A stretch of 64,000 nucleotides of DNA from Pseudomonas vranovensis DSM 16006 (GTDB lineage: Bacteria; Pseudomonadota; Gammaproteobacteria; Pseudomonadales; Pseudomonadaceae). The notes under the pieces were generated by a model that saw only the letters and a list, made by a program, of their open reading frames with translations, searched no databases and was not told the origin of the DNA. Every line of letters begins with the position of its first letter. The first letter of the stretch is position 1. Of this stretch, positions 26,426 through 36,439 are shown piece by piece. The position numbers and the translations under genes are program-made. Where the stretch lies: NCBI RefSeq assembly GCF_000425805.1, contig NZ_KE384457.1:62001-126000 (forward strand), read 5' to 3'.

Positions 26426-27640
26426 TCAGTGCTGGGCCAGTGCAGCGGGCGAGTCGGCCAGCGCGTGAAGGCGAAAGCCTCGGGCATAGGCGGACGGGTC
26501 GCTGCCGTCCCACAGGATACCGTCGATCAATTGGCTGCTACGCATGTTCCGGGCATCGCAGGGCACCCCGAGGGCAGTGGCGGCGTCGCGGTACAGCGCC
26601 AATTGTTGTACCTGCCGGGCCACGCCGAGGTAGTCCGGGTCTTCGCGTAGCAGGCCCCAACGACGGAACTGGGTCATGAACCACATGCCATCGGAAAGGT
26701 AGGGCAGGTTGGCGCGCCCCTGATCGTGCAGGCACAGGGCGCGGGGATCGTGCCAGTGATTGCCCAGGCCATCATGGTAGTCGCCGAGCAAGCGCGGTTC
26801 GATGCTCGAGAGCGGCGCATCCAGGTAGGCCTTGCCACTGAGTAGTTGTGCTGTGCTGTGGCGGTTTTCCGGGCTGTGTTCGATAAAGCGGCTGGCGGCC
26901 AGAATTGCCATGACCAGCGACCGGGCCGAGTTGGGGTACTGCTCGACAAAGGCGCGGGTGCAACCGAGGACCTTTTCCGGGTGATCGGGCCAGATCGACT
27001 GGCTGGTGGCCAAAGTGAAGCCGTTGCCCTGTTCGACAGCATCGGCCGACCACGGCTCGCCGGCGCAGAAGCCGTCGATGCGCCCGGCCTTCAGGTGGAC
27101 GGTCATCTGTGCCGGAGGCACCACCACGCTGTTGACGTCGTGCAGCGGATGGATGCCTTGGCTGGCCAGCCAGTAATACAGCCACATGGCGTGGTTGCCG
27201 GTGGGGAAGGTCTGGGCAAAGGTCAGTTTTGTGCTGCTTTGGTGCACGAAACGCTCCAGTGCCTCGGGACTGGTCACGCCCTGGCGTTGCAGCGCCGAGG
27301 ACAGGTTGATGCCCTGGGCGTTCTGGTTCAGTCCCATCAGCACGGCCATCTCGGTGGCACTGGTGCCGCCAATGCCCAGGTGTACTGCATAGATCAGCCC
27401 GTACAGGCTGTGGGCGGCATCCAGCTCGCCGCTGGCCAGTTTGTCGCGCAACCCGGCCCAGGAGCTCTGGCGCTTGAGGTTGAGGGTCAGCCCATAGGGC
27501 TGGGCAAAGCCCTGGGTAGCGGCGACCACCACCGAGGCACAGTCGCTCAGGGCCATGAAGCCGATGTCCAGGCTGTGCTTCTCGGGCGCATCGCTGCCGT
27601 TGACCCAGGCCAGGGGAGTAGCGGGGAAGTCGTTTTTCAC
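26426..27640 (-). CDS. nasS: nitrate sensor protein, NrtA/NMT1-like
   Basis: A 404-residue soluble relative of the nitrate-binding proteins NrtA and NasF, without signal peptide or lipobox, as expected of the cytoplasmic sensor NasS. The start at GTG 27640 (MKNDFPATPLAWVNG) is preferred: the frame stays open for 43 more codons but those run into the pyrD promoter and do not look like the family. A weak AGGCG lies 9 bases upstream. NasS holds NasT inactive until nitrate or nitrite binds. Typical blocks are GFMALSDCASVVVA and SLYGLIYAVHLG. Confidence 0.93.
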   Translation of the reverse strand: MKNDFPATPLAWVNGSDAPEKHSLDIGFMALSDCASVVVAATQGFAQPYGLTLNLKRQSSWAGLRDKLASGELDAAHSLYGLIYAVHLGIGGTSATEMAVLMGLNQNAQGINLSSALQRQGVTSPEALERFVHQSSTKLTFAQTFPTGNHAMWLYYWLASQGIHPLHDVNSVVVPPAQMTVHLKAGRIDGFCAGEPWSADAVEQGNGFTLATSQSIWPDHPEKVLGCTRAFVEQYPNSARSLVMAILAASRFIEHSPENRHSTAQLLSGKAYLDAPLSSIEPRLLGDYHDGLGNHWHDPRALCLHDQGRANLPYLSDGMWFMTQFRRWGLLREDPDYLGVARQVQQLALYRDAATALGVPCDARNMRSSQLIDGILWDGSDPSAYARGFRLHALADSPAALAQH

Positions 27641-27791
27641 AGTGTTGCGCCTGTATCGAGGGTCAGGCCGTGCCGTTTGCGTGGCTGGCGTTACTGTCGA
27701 TAAAGCAACGCATATGCCAAGGCGGCCCTGTCCCCCGGACGACGCCACGGCTATAATCGCCCCCCTCACTCACGTCGAGCTAAGCCCGCCC

Positions 27792-28814
27792 ATGTATACC
27801 CTGGCCCGCCAGCTGCTGTTCAAGCTCTCCCCGGAGACTTCCCATGACCTGTCCCTGGACCTCATCGGCGCCGGTGGCCGCCTGGGCCTGAACGGGATAC
27901 TGACCAAAGCCCCGGCTTCTGTGCCGGTGACGGTCATGGGCCTGGAATTCGCCAACCCGGTGGGGCTGGCGGCAGGGCTGGACAAAAACGGTGCGGCTAT
28001 CGACGGCTTTGCCCAGTTGGGTTTCGGTTTTGTCGAGATCGGTACGGTGACACCCCGTCCGCAGCCGGGCAATCCCAAGCCGCGGCTGTTCCGACTGCCT
28101 GAGGCCGAAGCAATCATCAATCGCATGGGCTTCAACAACCTGGGGGTCGACAACCTGATCAATCGGGTTCGGGCGGCCAAGTACCGGGGCGTACTGGGTA
28201 TCAACATCGGCAAGAACTTCGACACCCCGGTCGAGCGTGCGGTGGACGACTACCTGATCTGCCTGGACAAGGTCTACGACCACGCCAGCTACATCACCGT
28301 CAACGTCAGCTCGCCGAACACCCCGGGCCTGCGCAGCCTGCAGTTTGGCGATTCGCTCAAGCAGTTGCTCGACGCCCTGGCCGAACGCCGTGGGCATCTG
28401 GCCGCACAGTACGGCAAGCATGTACCCCTGGCGATCAAGATCGCCCCAGACATGAACGATGAAGAAACAGCGCTGGTGGCCAGTGCCTTGACCGAATCGG
28501 GCATGGACGCGGTGATCGCCACCAACACCACCCTGGGCCGCGAAGGGGTCGAAGGCCTGCCGTATGGCGATGAGGCTGGTGGCTTGTCGGGGGCGCCGGT
28601 GCTGGAGAAGAGTACTCATATCGTCAAGGTGCTGTCTGGCGAGCTGAGCGGCAAGTTGCCGATCATCGCTGCAGGCGGAATCACCGAGGGCAAGCATGCC
28701 GCGCAAAAAATCGCTGCGGGCGCCAGCCTTGTGCAGATCTACTCGGGGTTCATCTACAAGGGGCCTGCGCTGATTCGCGAGGCTGTCGACGCTATCGCCG
28801 CCATGCCACGCTAA
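27792..28814 (+). CDS. pyrD: dihydroorotate dehydrogenase (quinone), class 2
   Basis: 340 residues from ATG 27792 (the frame is open further upstream). Oxidises dihydroorotate to orotate using FMN and the membrane quinone pool, step four of pyrimidine synthesis. The N-terminal amphipathic segment MYTLARQLLFKLSPETSHDLSL is the quinone-tunnel helix pair of class 2 enzymes. FMN and substrate blocks are GLAAGLDKNG, GFVEIGTVTPRPQPGNP, VNVSSPNTPGLR (catalytic Ser region) and the C-terminal IIAAGGITEG. It is divergent from nasS and stands as a single gene. Confidence 0.97.
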   Translation: MYTLARQLLFKLSPETSHDLSLDLIGAGGRLGLNGILTKAPASVPVTVMGLEFANPVGLAAGLDKNGAAIDGFAQLGFGFVEIGTVTPRPQPGNPKPRLFRLPEAEAIINRMGFNNLGVDNLINRVRAAKYRGVLGINIGKNFDTPVERAVDDYLICLDKVYDHASYITVNVSSPNTPGLRSLQFGDSLKQLLDALAERRGHLAAQYGKHVPLAIKIAPDMNDEETALVASALTESGMDAVIATNTTLGREGVEGLPYGDEAGGLSGAPVLEKSTHIVKVLSGELSGKLPIIAAGGITEGKHAAQKIAAGASLVQIYSGFIYKGPALIREAVDAIAAMPR

Positions 28815-28826
28815 CAGCGCGGGCAT

Positions 28827-28851
28827 AAAAAAGGGCCCCTTGAAGGGGCCC
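28827..28851 (-). terminator. intrinsic terminator for rmf
   Basis: GGGCCCCTT-G-AAGGGGCCC inverted repeat (28833-28851) with six A on its left, which become a T-run when read from the minus strand, so it terminates rmf. It can also slow read-through from pyrD. Confidence 0.85.
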
Positions 28852-28911
28852 CTGGGCCTTAGCCCGCCGCCCGGATGGGGCGCGCATGGTTAATCGAATT
28901 CAGATCCTCGT

Positions 28912-29127
28912 TCAGCCAACGGCGTGAAGTTCGTTGAGTCTGTGAATACCCGCAGTGCCGGTCATACCGTCCCAGTTGTCGCCGCGTCCCTCGCGCCAGC
29001 CATTGATCCATGCCTGGCGTACAGACGGTAGAGTAAAGGGGCAAAGCTCGCGGGATTTGCCGGTGACCCCATATTGGTAGCCACGTGAAAATGCTCGTTC
29101 CAACGGATCACGCTTAAGTCTTCTCAT
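28912..29127 (-). CDS. rmf: ribosome modulation factor
   Basis: A 71-residue basic protein beginning MRRLKRDPLERAFSRGYQYG, the RMF family consensus, with the later RQAWINGWREGRGDNWDG block. RMF binds 70S ribosomes in stationary phase and drives the formation of inactive 100S dimers. Length matches other Pseudomonas RMF proteins. It converges with pyrD across a shared terminator region and has a long, less GC-rich upstream region consistent with stationary-phase or stringent control. Confidence 0.96.
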   Translation of the reverse strand: MRRLKRDPLERAFSRGYQYGVTGKSRELCPFTLPSVRQAWINGWREGRGDNWDGMTGTAGIHRLNELHAVG

Positions 29128-29666
29128 AGGGTGTTGCCCTCACTTGTTGACTGTAATGTCCCGTCGGCCTCTAGGAGGCCGGGCAGAATCGTTCTACCGG
29201 TTTGCGCTCGCTGCCGGCGTCGCGAGCGAAGGTGTTGCCCCATTGCGGTGACAACCTGAGATGAGTTCTAACCAATGCACGACACAGTGTGAATGATCGT
29301 TTTGTCATAAGGACGTAACCTTTGTGAGGGTCACGTGATAAGTAAATATTTGCGTCGGAGCAGGTTCAGACGCAAAGCCCGCTATGATCAGGGTTTGATA
29401 AGAATTGAAGTCACTTGGCCATTGCTGGGTGATAATTTGTAACAAGGCAGCTAATGCGACGAAGGGTCATTTTTCACCCTGTAAATCGTGAAATTTTCAT
29501 TCTGCCCGGCAATCAAAGACTTTTTGCCCTAGGTAAAAGGTCGGTTTTCCGGGTGGCCCGGCACTGATGCAGTGCCATTCGAGCGCTCGCTGGAAAGGCG
29601 TTCGATTAAACATCGGCAGGGCAATGCGCTTGTCCTCCACTTTTTGCTCAAGGCACTGGATACCTC
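29128..29666. other. long intergenic region between rmf and rlmKL
   Basis: 539 bases between divergent genes and clearly richer in A+T than its flanks, especially 29270-29530. An inverted repeat TTTGCGTC (29349-29356) / GACGCAAA (29369-29376) lies near the middle. Several TATAAT-like hexamers occur (for example near 29384 and 29431), but none can be assigned with certainty. It must hold the rmf and rlmKL promoters. No open frame with a credible start was found; a small RNA cannot be excluded. Confidence 0.5.
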
Positions 29667-31874
<2,208 letters not shown>

Positions 31875-31975
31875 GCAGGGATCTTTCCCGGGCCTCATTG
31901 CTTCATTAATGGCTAATGGCTATAACTGAAGGTGGGTCCGGGAAACGCTGCATGCTGGCGTTATGAGTGTTGTCT

Positions 31976-34372
31976 ATGTCGATGCATGGCGTTCGTCCAA
32001 AAATGCTCGGCTTTGTCAGCGAAGAAGTGTCTGCCTGGCTGGTTGCCCTTGTGGCACTGATAGCCGGTGGACTGTTGACTGCGTTACTGGCGCTGGCCAC
32101 TCACGAGTTGTATCAGCAGCAGTTGCGTCAACGCTTCGAGTTGCTCGCCAGTGAGCGCTACAGCCGTATCGAAGAACGCTTCGAGGATCAGGTGCAGCGC
32201 TTGGATGGCTTGCGCCGGTTTTTCGTTTTTGCCAACGAAATCACCCTTGAAGAGTTCAATGGCTATGCACGGCCGCTATTGCATCGCACCCAGGCCTATT
32301 CGTGGGCGCCGCGAGTGCTTGCGGCGCAGCGTAACGACTTCGAGCAGCGCGCCAGCAAGGCCTTGGGTCTGCGCTATGAAATCCTTCAACTGACCGACAG
32401 CGGTGCCTTGCGGGCTTCACCCGAGCGGCCCTATTACTACCCGGTATTGTTTACCCAGGCTTTGGCCTGGCAACGTCAGCCATTCGGCCTGGACCTGCTG
32501 TCCCAGGCCCAGCGCCAGGACACCCTCGCGCGAGCTTCGGCACCGGGTAGCATGGCGGTGTCAGCGCCACTGACGCTTACCGATGTTGATCCGGCCTATG
32601 CCCGTGGCGTTCTGATGGCTGCCCCGGTGTTCGCGGCTCAGCAACTTGCGCGAGAACCGCAAGGCTATGTCATGGCGGTCATCAGCATGCGCCAGTTGAT
32701 GGCCGAGGGGTTGCCAAGCGCCGCCCAGGACAATCTGGTGGTGCGTATCCGCGACTTGACGGGGCCGGACACCCAGCATGAGGTACTGTTCCAGTCCGAC
32801 AACCAGGGCGCAACGACGACGCTGGCCGCCAGCCACCTGCTGCATCTGGCAGATCACGACTATCAGCTGGATATTCGCCCGAGCCTGGCGTTCATGCAGG
32901 CCAATCGGTCGTCGGCGGTGACTGCGGTGGTGTTTCTCGGTGGGTTGCTCAGCCTGATGCTCAGTGCCTTGCTGTTCAGTCTGTTCAGCCAGCGTCAGCG
33001 CGCCCTGACGTTGGTCGAGCAGCGCACTGGCGAACTGCGCGTCAGCGAACAATCCTTGCGCAATACCCACAATCAATTGCGCAGTGTGCTGGATGCTGCG
33101 ACTCAGGTTGCGATCATCGCCACCAGCCTGCGCGGGATGATCAGCACGTTCAATGCCGGTGCTGAACGCATGCTGGGCTACACCAGCGCGGAAGCCGTGG
33201 GCAGCCTCACTCTGGAAGCCCTGGTATCGCCCGAGGAGTTGCAGCAGCGAGCCAGGGCCTTGAGCGTGCGTTATGGCCGCGAGGTCAGCCTGGCCCAGGC
33301 AATGTTCGCCGAAACTATCCAGGAAGGCGGCAGTGAACCGGGTGAGTGGACGCTGCAGCGCAAGGACGGCAGCCACCTGCTGGCCAACATGCTGGTGACG
33401 GCAGTGTTGGATGAGCATGGCCTGTGGGTGGGGCACCTGGCGATTTGCATCGATGTCACCGAGCGCAAGCGTATCCATGATGCCCTGGCAGCCCGTGACC
33501 GGCTGCTCGACAAGCTCAGTGCCGAGGTGCCCGGTGGTATCTATCAGTTCAGTCTCCGTCCGGATGGCAGCTCCTGTTTCAGCTATGCCAGCGAAGGGCT
33601 GCGGGATATCTACGAAATCGAGCCCAGTCTGTTGCGCCTGGATGCCACGGCGGTGTTCGATCGCATTCATCCGGATGACCTGGGACGGGTGCGTACGTCG
33701 ATACGGTATTCGGCCGAGCACCTGACCCCTTGGCGCGAAGAGTACCGGGTGTTGTTGCCACTGGCCGGGTTACGCTGGGTCAGGGGGGAGGCAACCCCGG
33801 AGCCGACGGATGATGGGGGGACACTCTGGCACGGCTATGTCACGGATATATCCGATCTCAAACGGGTCGAGGAAGAGCTGCGCGCGCTGTCAGTGACGGA
33901 TGCCTTGACCGGCATCCACAACCGACGCTATTTCCAGGAGCGGCTCAAGGCGGAACTGGAGCGTGCCCATCGCGACCAGCAGGACCTGGCCGTCATCATG
34001 CTGGACATCGACCATTTCAAGCGGGTCAACGATCAGTTCGGCCATGCAGTGGGCGATCATGTGCTGCGCAGCTTGTGCCAGCGCATCAACCACCGGCTGC
34101 GGCGCACCGACGTGTTCTGTCGGTTGGGTGGTGAGGAATTCATGGTGTTGTGCCCGGGCAGCAATGTCGTCCAGGCGCACTCGCTGGCCCTGGAGTTGTG
34201 GCAGGGGCTGCGCAGTGTGCCGGTGGAAGGGGTGGGCATTGTCACCGCCAGCTTCGGTGTGGCCGGCTGGCGCCCGGGGGAGGGCGCCGATGCCTTGCTG
34301 CTGCGCGCCGATTCCGGGGTTTATGCGGCCAAGCAGGGCGGCCGCGACAGGGTCGAGGCCGAGCTGCCCTGA
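31976..34372 (+). CDS. CHASE-PAS-PAS-GGDEF diguanylate cyclase
   Basis: About 798 residues. An N-terminal membrane helix (about 18-42), a periplasmic CHASE-like sensor (about 70-285), a second helix (about 300-325), two PAS regions (about 360-480 and 490-615) and a GGDEF domain (about 625-795). The active site is GGEEF, a functional variant, preceded by RRTD five residues upstream, the inhibitory I-site RxxD. No EAL domain follows, so it should make c-di-GMP. Start choice is uncertain: GTG 31967, ATG 31976 or ATG 31982 all lack a strong ribosome-binding site. The stop lies 9 bases from that of convergent dacB. Confidence 0.92.
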   Translation: MSMHGVRPKMLGFVSEEVSAWLVALVALIAGGLLTALLALATHELYQQQLRQRFELLASERYSRIEERFEDQVQRLDGLRRFFVFANEITLEEFNGYARPLLHRTQAYSWAPRVLAAQRNDFEQRASKALGLRYEILQLTDSGALRASPERPYYYPVLFTQALAWQRQPFGLDLLSQAQRQDTLARASAPGSMAVSAPLTLTDVDPAYARGVLMAAPVFAAQQLAREPQGYVMAVISMRQLMAEGLPSAAQDNLVVRIRDLTGPDTQHEVLFQSDNQGATTTLAASHLLHLADHDYQLDIRPSLAFMQANRSSAVTAVVFLGGLLSLMLSALLFSLFSQRQRALTLVEQRTGELRVSEQSLRNTHNQLRSVLDAATQVAIIATSLRGMISTFNAGAERMLGYTSAEAVGSLTLEALVSPEELQQRARALSVRYGREVSLAQAMFAETIQEGGSEPGEWTLQRKDGSHLLANMLVTAVLDEHGLWVGHLAICIDVTERKRIHDALAARDRLLDKLSAEVPGGIYQFSLRPDGSSCFSYASEGLRDIYEIEPSLLRLDATAVFDRIHPDDLGRVRTSIRYSAEHLTPWREEYRVLLPLAGLRWVRGEATPEPTDDGGTLWHGYVTDISDLKRVEEELRALSVTDALTGIHNRRYFQERLKAELERAHRDQQDLAVIMLDIDHFKRVNDQFGHAVGDHVLRSLCQRINHRLRRTDVFCRLGGEEFMVLCPGSNVVQAHSLALELWQGLRSVPVEGVGIVTASFGVAGWRPGEGADALLLRADSGVYAAKQGGRDRVEAELP

Positions 34373-34381
34373 GCCGTCATC

Positions 34382-35848
34382 TCAGGGTTGTACGGCTGCG
34401 GTGCTATTGACCAGTTTTGGCTGGCGGTACAAGTCCAGCAATACCTGGTCGAGGACTGCCGAGGCGCCCCAGGGCTTGGGGTCGTTGAGGATCGCCGCCA
34501 CGGCCCAGGTGTTGCCGTTGCTGTCGCGGCTGAAACCGGCGATGGCGCGTACCGTGTTCAAGGTACCGGTCTTGATATGCGCTTCACCCGTCATGGCGGT
34601 GCGCTTGAGGCGCTTGCGCATGGTACCGTCCATGCCGACCAGTGGCATCGAGCTGATGAACTCGGCGGCATAGGGGCTCTTCCAGGCCGCTTGCAACAGG
34701 GCGGCCATTTCCCGGGTGCTGACCCGTTCGGCACGGGACAGCCCGGAGCCGTTTTCCATGATCAGGTGCGGGGCGGTAATGCCCTTTTTCGCCAGCCACT
34801 GGCGCACCACGCGTTGCGCGGCGCGGGCATCGTCGCCGTCGGCATCGGTACGGAACTGCGCACCGAGGCTCAGGAACAGTTGCTGGGCCATGGTGTTGTT
34901 ACTGTACTTGTTGATGTCGCGGATGATCTCGACCAGATCCGGCGAGAAGGCGCGGGCCAGCAGGCGAGCGCTCTTTGGCACGGCGTCGATGCGGTCACGC
35001 CCCTGGATGGTGCCACCCAGTTCGCTCCAGATCGCCCGAACTGCGCCGGCGGCATAGGTCGGGTGGTCGAGCAGCGACAGGTAAGTTTGCGAGTTGCAAC
35101 CATCACCCAGTTGGCCGCTTACAGTCACGCTGACGCTGCCATCGGCCTGGGTCACCGGGTTGTAGCGCACATCGCCGCTGCACTGCTTGCTGTTTACCGC
35201 TTTGACCTGGTTATCGATGCGGATCGTGGCGATCGGCGGTTCGACCGATACCCGGACCTTGCCGCCATCGTTGCGGGCCACGAAGCGCAGGGCCTTGAGG
35301 TTGATCAGCAGCGAGTCGGGCTTGACCAGGAAGGGCTTGTTTACGTCGCCACCGTCGTCATTGAAGTGAGGGAGCACGGGCTGCACGAAATGGCTGCGGT
35401 CCAGCACCAGGTCGCCGCTGATGGTTTGCACGCCATTGGCACGCAGGTCGCGCATCAACAGCCAGAGCTTTTCCATGTTCAGTTTCGGATCGCCGCCACC
35501 CTTGAGATAGAGATTGCCTTGCAAGGTGCCGTTACGCAGCGCGCCATCGCTGTAGAACTCGGTTTTCCACTGGTGGGTCGGGCCGAGCAGCTCAAGAGCG
35601 GCGTAGGTGGTGACCAGCTTCATGGTCGAGGCCGGGTTGACCGACACGTCGGCATTGAACACGGTGGGAGTACCTGGGCCGTTCAACGGCAGCATTACCA
35701 GCGACAGGGCCGAATCCTGCAGCTTGTTGGTTTTCAGCGCTTGCTGGACCTTCGGTGAAAGGGTGGTGTTGATCGCGGCCGCTTGAGTGGAGAACGCTAC
35801 TGGCAACAGCAGGCCGGCGAGCAGAAAAGGGCGAAGAGATTTGATCAT
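34382..35848 (-). CDS. dacB: D-alanyl-D-alanine carboxypeptidase/endopeptidase (PBP4, peptidase S13)
   Basis: 488 residues from ATG 35848, with a signal peptide (MIKSLRPFLLAGLLLPVAFS, cut after TQA). Active-site motifs of the S13 family are in order: STMK at 74-77, YSNN in the middle and KTG in IKTGTLNTV near the C-terminus. PBP4 trims pentapeptides and cuts 4-3 cross-links in the periplasm and in Pseudomonas is linked to AmpC induction when lost. The frame extends upstream to 35941, but that part does not look like the family. Convergent with the diguanylate cyclase gene. Confidence 0.95.
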   Translation of the reverse strand: MIKSLRPFLLAGLLLPVAFSTQAAAINTTLSPKVQQALKTNKLQDSALSLVMLPLNGPGTPTVFNADVSVNPASTMKLVTTYAALELLGPTHQWKTEFYSDGALRNGTLQGNLYLKGGGDPKLNMEKLWLLMRDLRANGVQTISGDLVLDRSHFVQPVLPHFNDDGGDVNKPFLVKPDSLLINLKALRFVARNDGGKVRVSVEPPIATIRIDNQVKAVNSKQCSGDVRYNPVTQADGSVSVTVSGQLGDGCNSQTYLSLLDHPTYAAGAVRAIWSELGGTIQGRDRIDAVPKSARLLARAFSPDLVEIIRDINKYSNNTMAQQLFLSLGAQFRTDADGDDARAAQRVVRQWLAKKGITAPHLIMENGSGLSRAERVSTREMAALLQAAWKSPYAAEFISSMPLVGMDGTMRKRLKRTAMTGEAHIKTGTLNTVRAIAGFSRDSNGNTWAVAAILNDPKPWGASAVLDQVLLDLYRQPKLVNSTAAVQP

Positions 35849-36051
35849 GTGCAATAAAACCCTGCGAGCGAGGGGAGAATGTCGGAGCGAGAAAAGGTGA
35901 AGGCCCCGGTTATAAAAAATATAGCGCGCATTATGCCCCAAGGCGGGGCCCGATGGGGCAGTGCAAAAGGGCGGCTTATCGGCTTTTATTCCGGCAACCT
36001 TGCGGCGAAACTGGTAAAGTGCCGCGCGTTAATACTCAAGAGGATTGTTTC

Positions 36052-36396
36052 ATGGCCACTAACCGTTCCCGCCGTCTGCGCAAAAAACTCTGCGTGGATG
36101 AATTCCAGGAGCTGGGTTTTGAGCTGAACCTGGAGTTCAAGGAAGATCTGTCCGACGAAGCCGTTGATGCCTTCCTCGATGCTTTCCTCGATGAAGCCAT
36201 GGATGCCAATGGCCTGGACTATGTTGGCGGCGATGACTTCGGTCTGGTCTGCAAGGCTGCGCGTGGCTCGGTCAGCGAAGAACAGCGCGCTGCTGTTGAA
36301 AGCTGGCTCAAAGGTCGCAACGAACTGACCAAAATTGAAGTCAGCCCGCTGCTGGACGCCTGGTATCCGGAAAAGCCGATCAATCCGGTTGCCTGA
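36052..36396 (+). CDS. yggL: YggL family protein (DUF469, 50S ribosome-binding)
   Basis: A 114-residue small protein starting MATNRSRRLRKKLCVDEFQE, the YggL family hallmark, then an acidic middle (SDEAVDAFLDAFLDEAMDANG). ATG 36052 is preceded by AAGAGGA 8 bases upstream; the longer open frame from 35953 is not used. E. coli YggL co-purifies with the 50S subunit; its role is unknown. It is followed by a strong terminator and stands alone. Confidence 0.93.
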   Translation: MATNRSRRLRKKLCVDEFQELGFELNLEFKEDLSDEAVDAFLDAFLDEAMDANGLDYVGGDDFGLVCKAARGSVSEEQRAAVESWLKGRNELTKIEVSPLLDAWYPEKPINPVA

Positions 36397-36402
36397 TGCC
36401 TG

Positions 36403-36439
36403 AAAAAAACGGCGGCCCCAGTGGCCGCCGTTTTTTTTT
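36403..36439. terminator. bidirectional intrinsic terminator, yggL / hybrid kinase
   Basis: Stem CGGCGGCC (36410-36417) / GGCCGCCG (36423-36430) with a 5-base loop, seven A on the left and nine T on the right. Serves yggL on the plus strand and the kinase gene on the minus strand, whose stop overlaps the T-tract. Confidence 0.93.

Noticed and set aside
27641..27769. N-terminal extension of nasS, which might be taken for an export signal
   Set aside because: No ribosome-binding site or signal-peptide pattern, and it runs into the pyrD promoter. NasS is cytoplasmic in the systems studied.
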